Below are positions 1 through 10,721 of a stretch of DNA of 64,000 nt, piece by piece. Under the pieces are notes generated by a model, which was not told where the DNA came from, made no database searches, and saw only the letters and a program-made list of their open reading frames with translations. The translations under genes were made by a program, and so were the position numbers. This stretch comes from Orychophragmus violaceus (lineage: Eukaryota > Streptophyta > Magnoliopsida > Brassicales > Brassicaceae), in contig CM058230.1 in assembly GCA_030180135.1 (NCBI GenBank), forward strand, positions 21,164,067 through 21,228,066. The letters run 5' to 3'. How positions within the stretch are numbered: the stretch's first letter is position 1; every line of letters begins with the position of its first letter.

Positions 1-1210
1 GGTTCTTCACCTTCTTTATAAAGTGGAACATATAGCGTTCGAAAGGATACATCCACCGATATTGCGCTGGACCACCAAGTCTAGCTTCACCAGGGAGATG
101 AATAGGCAAATGCTTCACCAGGGAGATGAATAGGCAAATGCTCCATAACATCGAAGAAAGACGGTGGAAATATCTTCTCCAGATTGCATAAGATCTCAGG
201 AATATTTTGCTCCAAATTTCTGATGCCATCATCAGTAAGTGACCTCGTGGATATATCCCTGAAAAAGCTCCGACCGCAGCAATTGCTTTGTGGACGTCTC
301 GAGGAAGGAGATGAGAAAATGCAAATGGTAGGAGTCGTTGCATCATCACATGACAATCATGACTCTTTAATCCGATAAAATTTCCTCCATCAGTGTCCAC
401 AAAGTTATGCAAGTTTGATGCGTAACTGTCAGGGAATTTAACTCGTCACATAATCCACTCAAATAACTCTTCCTTCGACTTCGGGGCTACCCAATACCCT
501 GGAATTTGAGGTTTTCCGTTCTTCTGAAGATGAAGTTCAGGCCGAGCACAAATATCAGGCAGAATAGATTTCACATTATCTTTCGTCTTCCCTTGCACGT
601 TGAGAACAGTGTTCATGATGTTATCGAAGAAATTTTTCTCAATGTGCATGACATCAAGATTATGCTTTAGTAGTTGGTCCTTCCAATATGGCAAATCCCA
701 GAAGATGCTTTGCTTGTGCCAATTGTGAGACACACTAGCTGCGTATACATTCTCATGCCCATTTCCACCACATTCACGAGTTCTTGGTGCACCAAAAGTT
801 TCTATGAGGCCCAAAGTAACCGACCCATCGTCTTGGAGAATAGGATCATCAAACACTTTCCTCTTCTTCGTAAAAAGTTTAGTGTTTCTCCGATATGGAT
901 GATCATGCGGTAGAAATCTTCTATGACAGTCAAACCAACACGATTTGCGTTAATTCTTTAACTGGAATGCATCGGTCTTTTCCTGACAATGCGGACATGC
1001 TAACCTCCCATGCGTTTTCCATCCTGATAACATACCATAAGCCGGAAAATCGCTAATGATCCACATTAATGCAGCCCTCATCAGAAAATTTTCCTTGCAT
1101 GAGACATCATCTTCTACAAAAACGGGCAACCATAACATTTGCAGCTCATGTATCAATGGCTGCAAGAATACGTCAAGTGATCATCTTGGATGCTCTGGAC
1201 CATATAATCA
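1..1210 (-). pseudogene. CACTA (En/Spm) TNP2-like transposase, broken and truncated
   Basis: Read on the minus strand, the segment carries the hallmark TNP2 blocks in the expected order: a region with DFPAYGMLSGW and LACPHC (about 1165-950), then the DLPYWK and HNLDVMHIEKN block (about 720-640), then SHDCHVMMQRLLP (about 365-325), then LEKIFPPSFFD and the YRWMYPFERYM block (down to base 1). The catalytic part of a CACTA transposase is therefore present, but the C-terminus lies beyond the left edge. It cannot be functional: there are in-frame stops at 950-952 and 446-448, a further likely TGA near 1184, a 1-nt deletion in an A-run near 262-266, and a 28-bp tandem duplication at 85-140. No terminal repeats of the element are visible in the window. 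The family assignment is secure; the exact right boundary is not. Confidence 0.93.
85..140. repeat. 28-bp perfect tandem duplication inside the transposase relic
   Basis: Bases 85-112 and 113-140 are identical 28-mers. A 28-bp gain shifts the frame by +1. It lies downstream (in transposase direction) of the 1-nt deletion near 262-266, so the two lesions together return the reading to the original frame. Confidence 0.95.
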
Positions 1211-1250
1211 TCATTATAATATTCAATTACTAAAAACATTTGTTGAATAA

Positions 1251-3110
1251 TTAATAAACTTATAATAAAAACAAAATATTGATACAAATTTTTTTAAAGA
1301 AAAATATATCTGTGCTTTTTTTAGCGCGAGTCAAAATCTATTATACAATTAAGGAATGATATCATTTTATAAGATAAGGAAGGAGGATTATCAGTACAAT
1401 CGGATTCTAATCAATACTATTAAAAATAGAGTATTTGAAAGACTAATATTTATTTCATGTGTTTATTACGAAATATGTCATAAGAATTCATAGGTATTTT
1501 TAATAATCTTTAAGGGTATCTTGGGATTTATTAAATTTAGACTGTTGATAGATAATATCTAATTAATGATTTTATTCAAAAATATTTTTATAATATCTTT
1601 TAATTTTTTTTTTGTTTTAAATATATATTTATATTATAACAAAATATTATTTAATATTATTTTAGATTTCTTAATAAAAATAATTATTAGTTTTGTATTT
1701 ATTATTAAAATTATTATAAAATAATTTAATTATATTTTAATCTGTTTTTTTTTAATTTATGATTTTATGAAAAATAAATTCATAATCTCTTTTAATATCT
1801 GTTTTTTGATATATTAATATATTTTTCATATTATAATAAAATCTTACAAAAGTATTTTAGTTCTTGATTTCTCTAAAAAATAATTATTAAATTCATATTT
1901 ATTTAAAAATAAACTTAAATACATTTTGATTTATAAATTAAACACAAAATCTTTACAACAAGACAACAAGTTGAAAAATAGATTAATCAATTTCAATTAT
2001 CTATACTATTAAAAAATTATTTGCTCATTGGGAATGAGTTCAAAAGATGTGTTATCCAATTTCAATTTATATATTCTTAATTTGATAAAAAAATATTTAG
2101 ATTCTTCAATATTTATATTGTTCTAACATACGACGAGTTAGATTACAATTGATATTTTTACGATAACAGTTTTTAAAGAGTTGTTAAATCAAAATTTCAA
2201 AATATTTAGACTATTATAAAATGAGTTGTTAATATTTAGACTATTTTTAAAAAATTATGTTCATTGGAAAACAAGTTAAAAATATGAATTAATCAATTTT
2301 AATTATAGAAACATATAATGAAGTTAAACCAAACCAAAACTGTTAAATAAAAGGATTATCATATTTTAATTATATTTTGATGATCTATAAAATAAACACA
2401 ATTTTTTTATATTTAGACTACTATAAAACGGGTTGAAAAATATATTAACCAATTATAATTATTTATACTATTAATAAAAAAATGTGCATAAGATGGGTTA
2501 ACAAGATTTATTAACCAATTTTAACTGATATATTCTTATTCTGATAAAAATATTAAAATTATTTAATATTTATATTATTTGAATATATGATGAATTAGAT
2601 TACAGTTGATGTTTGTACAATCACAATTTTTAAAAGATTTTTAGTTAGACTACTATAAGATGAGTTGAATATCGATTAATTTGTTTTGATTATAATTTTT
2701 TTTTTAAAATATTTATTTTCATTGGAAGATAAGTTAAAAAGATGAATTAAACAATTTTAACTATAGAAACATTATAATGAGCTTAAATCATTCCAAAACT
2801 GTTAAATGAACAAATTATCATATTTTAGTTACATTTTTATTTATAAAATAAACATAAGATATTTATATTTAAACCATTATAAAAAGATTTGAAAATAGAT
2901 TAACCAGTTTCAATTATATATAATTATTAAAAGAAAATTTTGCCTATTAGAAGACCGACTAAAAAGTTATATTAACCAATTTCAGTTGATAATCTTAATT
3001 TGATAAAATATTAAAATTCTTCAATATTTATATTATTCTAATATATGATGAGTTAGATTATGGTTAAACCAACATAATACATATTAAACTTATATCACAG
3101 AGGAATGAGT
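1251..3110. repeat. AT-rich non-coding DNA with degenerate ~450-470-bp repeats, possibly Helitron-derived
   Basis: No coding frame is visible. A block starting near 2020, 2490 and 2945 recurs in diverged form: a short tract like 'cattgggaatgag', then a 'ttaaccaattt' phrase, then 'cttaatttgataaaa', 'tcaatatttatatt' and 'atgagttagatta'. Spacing is about 450-470 bp. The phrase TCTATACTATTAAAA at 2000-2014 (degraded relatives near 1415, 2460 and 2920) resembles the 5' ends of Brassicaceae Helitrons as I remember them. No Rep/helicase gene and no clear CTRR-plus-hairpin 3' end were identified, so the Helitron label is an inference. Confidence 0.5.
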
Positions 3111-4430
3111 TTTCGGGCTCCCATTGGTCATTTTCCCATCTCAGATTCTGATTTTGTTCGTTCTTTTTTTTTTGCTTGTAGTGTTAGCTAGATTTAGGTC
3201 TATGATTAATGGTCGGATTTTGTTCATAGCTTTGCCGGTGTATCTATTTTCCGATTTTTGATTGGGTTGTTTATTTTTTAACACTGTTTATTAATCTGAT
3301 TTGTAACACATTACATCATAGAGAAGTTCTCAAATTGAAGGACAATGTGAGAAGTTAATGGTCTTTCCACAAGGAAACCAATTGATAATGACACACTAAC
3401 AAGATCATGCCGATCTCTTTTCGAAACAAGATAGAAAATCAGACGTTCCCAAACCTACACTAGCAGGCGGATTTCTACTTTTAATACCTTTTGATAATTC
3501 TCATAATAAGGATAGATCTTCTTCTTCAGTTGCTTTGTCATTCTCTGGAGAAAGATCTCTGAAACTACCGTTGAAAAACTTGAACATCAATAAACAAATC
3601 AGATTGATAATTTAGATTGGCAAACTTTCAAAATCGAAGCTTGAGAATGAGAGGATTACGACCAGTGCCGCAAAGAATCTTTTAAGAACCTAAAAACCAC
3701 CGACTTCCCGAAGAGATATTTGATTCCACCGCAAAGACAAATCAGTTATATAAACCACCGGCCTCCGACAATAGACCGACGAGGAGGAATATGCTCAGAT
3801 TAATGGAGACACCAAAACCACCCAACACCCTTAACGAGAGCTACTGTGGAAACACGCTGGAGATCCACACCGTCGCATCTTACGACAAGATCCTCCCTTG
3901 AGAGAGGTGTATACGCAATCCGCCGGAGAGCCACAGAGATCGAAACACAATGCGCCAAATACTCCAAGACGGCCGACAAAGAAGACTAAAGACATCACAA
4001 TAAGAGAAAATGGAAGGGGAAAAAAATAAAGAAGAGGAAGAGCCTCCCCGGTGGAGGCAAGAGAGCCAAACCACCGAGGAGGAGGCGGATATGGAAAATG
4101 AAGAACTGGTGGCGGCTGGGGTTAGGAGAGAAAGAAACTTGGGTTTGTTTATTTAGTATAACATATTTATCTTAAAAGGTTCTCTTGTACTAGTACCAAT
4201 ACAAGTTACGAAAAGTGTACACTCTGGAGCTATCATCCAAAGTAAAAAGAAAACGAACTTTTGAGCTTCAAGCTAAGACCGAAAAAGTCAAGCCTGATTG
4301 AGATGCCTAATTAGGTTCATTCTCGATTAACAAACATAGGCTCATACCTTTAACGGGCCTAAGCCTTAAAAGGATATGCGCGTCAATATAACACACATGA
4401 GAGGCGCGTGGCGGTGGGGATGCTCTATCT
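3111..4430. other. Intergenic DNA, no gene recognised
   Basis: The stretch is less AT-rich than its left neighbour. On the minus strand there is a 64-codon open frame (4074-3880) rich in Ser, Leu and Trp that matches no family I recognise. The flanking minus-strand text looks like a captured or decayed transcript leader. Nothing further can be supported. Confidence 0.4.
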
Positions 4431-4436
4431 TCCACT

Positions 4437-4449
4437 ACACGTGACGTCA
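4437..4449 (+). promoter_or_regulatory. Overlapping G-box (CACGTG) and CRE-like palindrome (TGACGTCA)
   Basis: CACGTG lies at 4438-4443 and TGACGTCA at 4442-4449, sharing two bases. Both are canonical plant bZIP sites, and such G-box/C-box composites act as ABA-responsive or stress elements. The site lies about 50 bp upstream of the probable 5' UTR of the DUF1644 gene, in the right place for a proximal promoter. Function is inferred from position and motif only. Confidence 0.6.
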
Positions 4450-4489
4450 GGAGAGAAAAATTTACTAATCTGGAGCCGTCAAGATGCTT

Positions 4490-5489
4490 CTCTTCATTTC
4501 GTAGTTTCCCTCTTTCTCTCTATCTTCCCGGCGTCGTTTCCGTCGCCGGTATCGTAACCCGAACTTTCCTTCGACCCCTCAGTTGAAGTTTCATCGGCGT
4601 GGTTATATTTATCCGGTAGGACTGCAATCGCCGTTGATTTCGTTTTCCTTTTGTCTCCATTCTCTTCGTAATTTGTGGCGATCTTGCTCGTGTTTGTTCT
4701 GCGTAATTTATCTGCGTATCAAGATGATAAAATTGATATTTGAGTTTACAATTTTTGCGTTTTTGGCATTTTTCTTCCGTTGGGGAGTATGAATTTTCGG
4801 TTTGGTGTTTGATTATTAGATTCATATTTGATTCTTTGAGTGTTGAAGATTTAATTTGGATTGTTTAATAGCTCATAAATAGAATATTTTAGGGATTGCA
4901 TATATATATGGCCATTTCTTATTTTTAATATCTGGGAAGAAGAAGAAAATAGGGTTGTTTGTATTTTTAGTTGTTGGTGGATCTGAGATGCGTCAAAAGC
5001 AGTTTTGATCCATGTGAATCAAAGGGTTCTTGAACATGACGATGGTTTATTCTTATTTGTTTATTAATTGATTCACTGCCATGTCGCGTGAATGTTCGGC
5101 GGAGCACGTTGCTTTAGGCTGTCATGTAACGTGTTGGCACATCTTCCATCCTCTTGTACTTAATTTCTTGATCAAACACGACTTGGTCTCTCCACTCTAT
5201 GCATTGATAGTCCAATCTGTTTTGCAGCAGGTAGGAGTTAATTGCTTGCTTCATTTATCTCCTTCAAACTCTGTAGGTAATTGTAGCTGTGTTGGCCTTT
5301 GATTGCTATTTGAAATCTTGTTTTTTTTTTATAATAATAGTAAGTCTTTTCTATGGATGTAAATTTCGTGACCTTCTCAACAGTTAAAATTGTAAAATTT
5401 ATATTTTTGGTACATGTGGATAGACATCTCTTGCTTGAACTCTTTTGCTAAATGGTGTGTACTTGTTCAGGTGTAGTATTTATAAGACA
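4490..5489 (+). other. Probable 5' UTR exon and leader intron of the DUF1644 gene
   Basis: A CT-rich leader (about 4490-4615) ends at a plausible donor, ATCCG|GTAGG (GT at 4616-4617), and TTGTTCAG ending at 5470 is a plausible acceptor just before the coding exon. The intervening ~850 bp is T-rich, as plant introns are. An additional small leader exon in between cannot be excluded. The exact transcription start is not determined. Confidence 0.5.
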
Positions 5490-6518
5490 ATGGCAAAAGC
5501 GAGAAGGGCTCGACGCAGGATTTCTGCTCGACGGATCAGGGCAAAGCCATACAAATTCACATCTTCAAAGCGAGTTGTAGGGAGGAGCATGTTTGCAAAC
5601 AATTGTCCAAAGGTGATAGAGAAGAATGAGTGGGCAGATGCAGTATGTCCGGTTTGTATGGAGTGTCCTCACAACGCTGTTCTTCTCTTGTGTTCATCTC
5701 ATGACAAGGGTTGCCGTCCTTATATGTGTGGAACTAGCTTCCGATATTCCAATTGCTTAGATCAGTATAAGAAGGCGTCGGCTAAACTAATGCCATCACA
5801 TCAGCAACCGATCGATAGTAAGTCTGAGCTTGCCAACCTAAAGTGCCCGCTTTGTAGGGGCCAGGTCAAAGGTTGGACTATTGTGCAGCCTGCAAGACAC
5901 GATCTGAATCTAAAGAAGAGGAGCTGTATGCAGGAGAATTGCTCTTTTGCTGGAACCTTCAAGGATCTGAGGAAACACATGAAAAAGGACCACCCTTGTG
6001 CACAGCCGCGTGAAGTAGACCCTGATGTGGAGCAGGAATGGAGAAGGTTCGAGGTTGAGCAGGACCATAACGATGTCATGAGCACAATCAGGTCGACAAT
6101 GCCTGGTGCAACGGTTTTTGGGGATTACGTGATAGAGAGAGGTGCATATGGTTCAGATTCAGATGATGATGATGCTGATGAGGAGCAGAGAGAGGAAGTA
6201 GGCAGGATTGGTGCTGGGATAGGTAGGAACCTAGTGAACGTTTTCCTTCTGTTGCAGGCTTTTGGGGGATCAGAAAACAACAACACAAGGCGCTCTGTTT
6301 CTACCGGTCTCGCATCTGACGCATCCCACGGTCTAGGAGCCGATGCAAATGAGTTAACGATCAACCAGAGCGATGTGGAATCCTCTGAACAGGAGGAGAA
6401 TGGGGCTAGGTCATTCGCAAACCAGATCAGGAGGCAAAGAAGGGTTCTCCTGGGAAGATCAGTTAGTAGGAGACGTAGAGATAGAGAAGCTAACCAGAAC
6501 TCAGACCATCCTAGATGA
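5490..6518 (+). CDS. DUF1644 family zinc-finger protein
   Basis: The 342-codon frame matches the plant-specific DUF1644 family. A very basic N-terminus (residues 1-35, MAKARRARRR onward) is followed by a RING-like Cys/His cluster (C53, C56, C59, C68, H71, C75, C80, C89), a CPLC pair (C119, C122), and a C2H2-like finger C146-x4-C151...H163-x4-H168. A conserved helical stretch follows (about 175-215), then an acidic patch (223-233) and a Ser/Arg-rich tail. The start chosen is the first ATG after the splice acceptor; the frame is open 15 codons further upstream but has no better ATG. The coding region appears to be a single exon. Rice members of the family have been linked to drought and salt tolerance; the molecular role is not established. 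The G-box/CRE upstream fits stress regulation. An aataaa (about 6685-6690) lies in the 3' UTR. Confidence 0.9.
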   Translation: MAKARRARRRISARRIRAKPYKFTSSKRVVGRSMFANNCPKVIEKNEWADAVCPVCMECPHNAVLLLCSSHDKGCRPYMCGTSFRYSNCLDQYKKASAKLMPSHQQPIDSKSELANLKCPLCRGQVKGWTIVQPARHDLNLKKRSCMQENCSFAGTFKDLRKHMKKDHPCAQPREVDPDVEQEWRRFEVEQDHNDVMSTIRSTMPGATVFGDYVIERGAYGSDSDDDDADEEQREEVGRIGAGIGRNLVNVFLLLQAFGGSENNNTRRSVSTGLASDASHGLGADANELTINQSDVESSEQEENGARSFANQIRRQRRVLLGRSVSRRRRDREANQNSDHPR

Positions 6519-7041
6519 TACAAAATCTGTGTTATGTAGAAGGTACAAAATTTAGTTTCCAGAAGATGAAAAAACAAAAAGGTATGGGCTTTTTACTCAA
6601 ATTTGTTTGCAAGTGCATGAAGGTTGGAGAAGGAGGTTTGAGTTTATATTACACGCTTCTTTGTGTTGTTATATTTTTCGAAAAATAAAGAAAATGTTTC
6701 TGATGTAATTTATGGATAGCAATTTTATGTTGTTTATATTCACTTGTGTATCCTTCTGAATTAAGTAGGAGGGCCTTGAAGACGATTGTCTCATGGATGA
6801 TATTTGACAGTTTTTTTTTTTTTTTTTAACTTAAAAGTTTTCTTACTGCTTGTTGTCAGTAAATTTGATGTTCCTTGTCAAATGAAAACGTTTGGCTTTG
6901 TCTCTGCTTTATGAAAGAGCTTCTTTTACTAATTGCTCAATCAGAAGTCATGGTTCTGTTCATCTTTGATTTCGTATATAGATCCGATTAACATGTAACT
7001 GTCTGATATCTGGATTTTGGACATCCCTAGAAAAAACTATC
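6519..7041 (+). other. 3' UTR of the DUF1644 gene and intergenic spacer
   Basis: The stretch begins with the 3' UTR, with an aataaa-type signal near 6685-6690, and continues into T-rich spacer with a long T run (about 6812-6828). No coding frame or RNA gene was seen. Confidence 0.5.
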
Positions 7042-7300
7042 AGAGCATGTACAATGGTAATATCTTCCATTGGAGTTCTTAAAAAAGAATTTAATAATTT
7101 TTTTCAGATACAAAAAAAAAAATTAAAAATTAAAAAAAACAAAAGACCAATGCGTAACGCCACGTTGCATGAACAGTATAAAAATCGATACTTATATAAA
7201 GATTTTAAGAACTCGTAGGTTAACTATTGTGTGAGACTCACATAATATTTTATAATTTTTTTTAAAGAAATCGTGCTAACATCCCCGTTGTACCTGCTTT
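7042..7300. mobile_element. Small MITE-like element (~259 bp) with imperfect terminal inverted repeats
   Basis: The left end AGAGCATGTACAATGG (7042-7057) and the reverse complement of the right end (7285-7300) match at 13 of 16 positions. The interior is AT-rich and non-coding. A target duplication could not be fixed with confidence, so the superfamily is left open. It sits between the two host genes and close to the promoter of the MRT4-like gene. Confidence 0.55.
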
Positions 7301-7354
7301 TATAATTATGTCTACCCCTGGAAAACAACACACAATGGCCCTTATTTCTGAAAA

Positions 7355-7548
7355 TGGGCCGGATCTGGTCAACTTGGGCTGTATCCGTGTCGGGTTGACC
7401 TAGGGGTCCGAATTACAAACCGAATTAAAGCAGAGAAAGGAAACGAGGGTTTCTGTTTTGTGTGAAGAAAAGTGAAAGAAGGTTAGAGGGAGCAAAGCCG
7501 TTAACTTTGGTTGCTCTCACTTTTCACTTCACCCATCTGAAACCCTAG
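7355..7548 (+). promoter_or_regulatory. Site II (TGGGCY) motifs and telo-box of the MRT4-like gene
   Basis: TGGGCC at 7355-7360 and TGGGCT at 7375-7380 are TCP-type site II elements, and AAACCCTAG at 7540-7548 is a telo-box lying just before the ATG. In Arabidopsis this pairing is typical of genes for ribosomal proteins and ribosome biogenesis, which fits the gene product. Regulation is inferred from the motifs. Confidence 0.65.
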
Positions 7549-7555
7549 AGAAGAT

Positions 7556-9079
7556 ATGCCTAAATCAAAGCGAGACAGACCAGGTCAGACCTCTTTCTTC
7601 CTTCACTCTTTCATGTTTCTATTTGTCTGAAAACGATTGCATCTTCGTTACTGAGCTGTGAGTTTTGTAGCCGCCGTCAAGGGTATAGGGTTTCTAAAAT
7701 TTTCAGAGCAACCCTTATTGAATAAAACTTAAATCGTTTGATGAATGGTTTGATAAGGTTTTCTTTTCTGTTGTTGTTGCTATTGCTGCAGTTACTTTGT
7801 CTAAGACAAAGAAGAAAGGAAGAGAGCACAAGGAGGTTATTGTAAATGGAATCAGAGAGGCTGTCGAAAAATATTCGTCTGTCTATGTTTTCTCGTTTGA
7901 AAACATGAGAAATATCAAATTCAAGGAGTTCAGACAACAGTTTAGACACAATGGAAGGTCAGTTTCTTTGTTTGCGTAGATGTAATTGAGAATTTTGGTT
8001 TGTAATTTGTGGATATCATTTGGTTCTTATTGGTTCAGGTTCTTCCTCTGTTCGAACAAAGTGATGCAGGTTGCTCTTGGTCGTTCGGCTTCTGATGAAA
8101 TCCGTCCTGGCATCTTTAAAGTCTCCAAGGTGCTTCTTACAATAGTTGTTTCATATTACTTGGTCTTTTTGATTGTCAAATACATTCTTACATTACATAT
8201 GTTGCTGAATATTTTTTTCAGCTGCTTCATGGTGATGCTGGACTTCTTGTTACAGATATGCCAAAGGAAGAGGTCGAAAGGTATCCATCTTTTTTTCTTC
8301 CTTTTTTGCTTTGGTGAAAACAACAGTGAGGGGCTTAAATTGTATTCATTTCTCTCCAGGCTTTTCCTTATATTTATTGTAACTGTTCGACATGCTTCTT
8401 GTGGTTATCATTGCAGCTTATTTAACGCTTATGAGGATTCTGACTTTTCAAGGACTGGAAGCACTGCAGTAGAAACGGTTTGTGAATAGAACTAGTGCCA
8501 GCTTTATATAAACAAACAAGTTTTTGATGTGATCAAGCTCTGCATCACTTGGTTATTTCAAGAACCTTTTTTGTTAATCTTAGTTACTGAACAACTCTGT
8601 TTCGGTACAATTGAAATGATCAGGTTGAATTGAAGGAAGGTCCTCTAGAACAGTTCACACATGAGATGGAACCTTTTCTAAGGAAGCAGGGTATGCCCGT
8701 TCGACTTAACAAAGGTTTGTAATCTTACCACTTTTTGTTTCTCCCTCTCTCGTACATGAGTCTTGATCCAAAGGTTACTTTCTTTTGCTTATTCATCATG
8801 TAGGTACGGTAGAGTTACTCTCCGACTTTGTAGTTTGTGAAGAAGGAAAACCTCTTTCGCCAGAATCTTCCCGCATTTTGGTAAATAAGAAAAGCATTTC
8901 CTTATGTTTGTTTTCTGAAAAGTAGGAATGTTGCTCATACTTGGTTTATATAATACTTGCAGCGTCTTTTGGGAATCAAGTTGGCTACTTTCAAACTGAA
9001 CTTAGTATGCAGATGGAGCCCTAGTGACTTTGAGCTTTACCGAGAGGGTTTGGATCTCTCAGACGTTGAAACGTCTTAA
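7556..9079 (+). CDS. MRT4: MRT4-like ribosome assembly factor (ribosomal protein L10 family), eight exons
   Basis: I read eight coding exons: 7556-7583, 7792-7957, 8039-8129, 8222-8280, 8417-8477, 8624-8714, 8804-8880 and 8963-9079. All introns are GT-AG and the phases are consistent, giving 690 nt and 229 residues. The protein starts MPKSKR and contains the L10/P0 fold (about residues 20-120; motifs VFSFENMRN, FRQQFR and NKVMQVALGRS), then the P0-type insertion domain (LFNAYEDSDFSRTG, then LEQFTHEMEPFLRKQGMPVRLNKG), and ends SPSDFELYREG... In yeast, Mrt4 occupies the P0 site on pre-60S particles in the nucleolus and is exchanged for P0 during maturation. Length fits the family. The C-terminal acidic P-stalk peptide of true P0 is absent, as expected for MRT4. 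The gene appears intact. Confidence 0.93.
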
Positions 9080-9876
9080 AAATCCAAGATTTTGTTCAAC
9101 TCTTTTTATGTTTCTGAATATTTGTATTATTCACCTGGATTATGACTTCCCCTCCGTGTTTTCCGAGTGTTTTATGTCGAAGTTTTGTTGCTTTAAATCA
9201 TCCTATTGGTAAGTCAGAGTCAGAATCATTGCGGTCAATAGGCCTGAACGTGCCAACTTGCTGGGAGAGATCAGAAATGGAAGGATACAGATGTGGACTA
9301 CTCGCAAGTGACAACGCTTACTTCTTCCTTCTCTTATGAATGGAGAAACAAAAATCTTCGGACAGAAGAGCTGTCATGTCATGACGGTAAGCAGGTAATG
9401 CATTGTAAGCGTGTTCTTTGAAAGTTCATGGATCAGTTTTGATAGCAATATCAAACCAAGATAGATTGAGCTTGATTAAAATGGAACAAATGACAGAAAT
9501 TAAACTAGCTCATTGGAGCTTTATTATATGCAAGAAAGTAAAGAAGTAAAGAGAAAGAAACTTCTTTAGCTTGTCACCAAGACCAAAATGTGTTCTTAGA
9601 TTATCATATAGAAGATAGGATAGCTAGCCAAAATTATTTCTTACAAAACCAGGGAATAGATATCTTATAAAGAAGTTGTGAAAGGGAAGCTGCTTGGACC
9701 TAATCATGTATCTTCACATCCTCCAGTATGCATTGATCAACCGTCGAAAGAACAATAAAGGTATCTTAATGGAAGCTAACGGATTCTATCAATACTGAAT
9801 CACCCTCCCAAACCAGGACATTCTTAGGCGTTGTGATAAAACATAGCCTCTCATATAATGCGGTGGGGAGGGGGGG
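9080..9876. other. 3' UTR of the MRT4-like gene and intergenic DNA up to the satellite array
   Basis: No conserved coding frame is visible. A T-rich 3' UTR is likely over the first 100-200 bp. A short G-rich tract (about 9862-9876) abuts the first satellite unit. Small open frames here match nothing I recognise. Confidence 0.45.
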
Positions 9877-10721
9877 ATGCTTTGAATTGATCATCAACAA
9901 ATCTAGTATTTATTAAAACTAAACAATTTTTTTTTTAAACCATTGTTCTCATTTTAAATAAACCCATCAATATATTCTACAAACCCACTTCAAATATAAT
10001 TTTAAACCGGGTGTCAGACTGTCAACTAAGAAAGTAAAAAAAAATAAAACATCATAATCATTCTCGATGTAAACGTTATTGTTTTTCAATCTGTGGATAG
10101 CGTGGGATATATTGTTGGTTACCTCATTTTTGAACCTTGTATAGGGTTTATGGACTTGCCTACGGTAATACATAAGGTTAGGTTTAAAAACAAGTTTCAT
10201 ACTTCTACATATCTTTTTATCAAACGGTTTTTATTTTTTTTTATTACAAAGCAAAAAAAGACCCTAATAAAATTCAAAAAGATCCGACTAACTACAAATT
10301 CAGGTCCAACATGCTTCAAAAGTCCGCCCAACTAAACAAAAAACAAGTTACATACATCCACATACTGTTGGATATGGGTTTAGCACCCATCCAAAACCCA
10401 TTGGAAATCTTGTTAAGCAACCATATCTATCTCGGCCCAAGAGGACAAGCCCGGTAAGGAGTCAATGGTCCAAAAAGATGTAACTTCGCACACTAGGCCA
10501 GGATGGTCAATGTTTTGAATTGATCATCAACAAATTTAGTATTTATTAAAACTAAACAATTTTTTTTTAAACCATTGTTCTCATTTAAAACAAACCCATC
10601 AATATATTCTACAAACCCACTTCAAATATGATTTCAAGCCGGGTGTCAGACTGTCAGCTAAGAAAGTAAAAAAAAAAACATCATAATCATTCTAGATGAA
10701 AACGTTTTTGTTTTTCAATCT

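Noticed and set aside
3880..4074. 64-codon minus-strand frame rich in Ser/Trp
   Set aside because: No family recognised and no gene structure around it; kept only as a note in the intergenic entry.
5081..5302. 73-codon frame upstream of the DUF1644 gene as a separate small protein or first coding exon
   Set aside because: It lies in the probable leader intron, has no domain, and does not splice in frame to an obvious partner.
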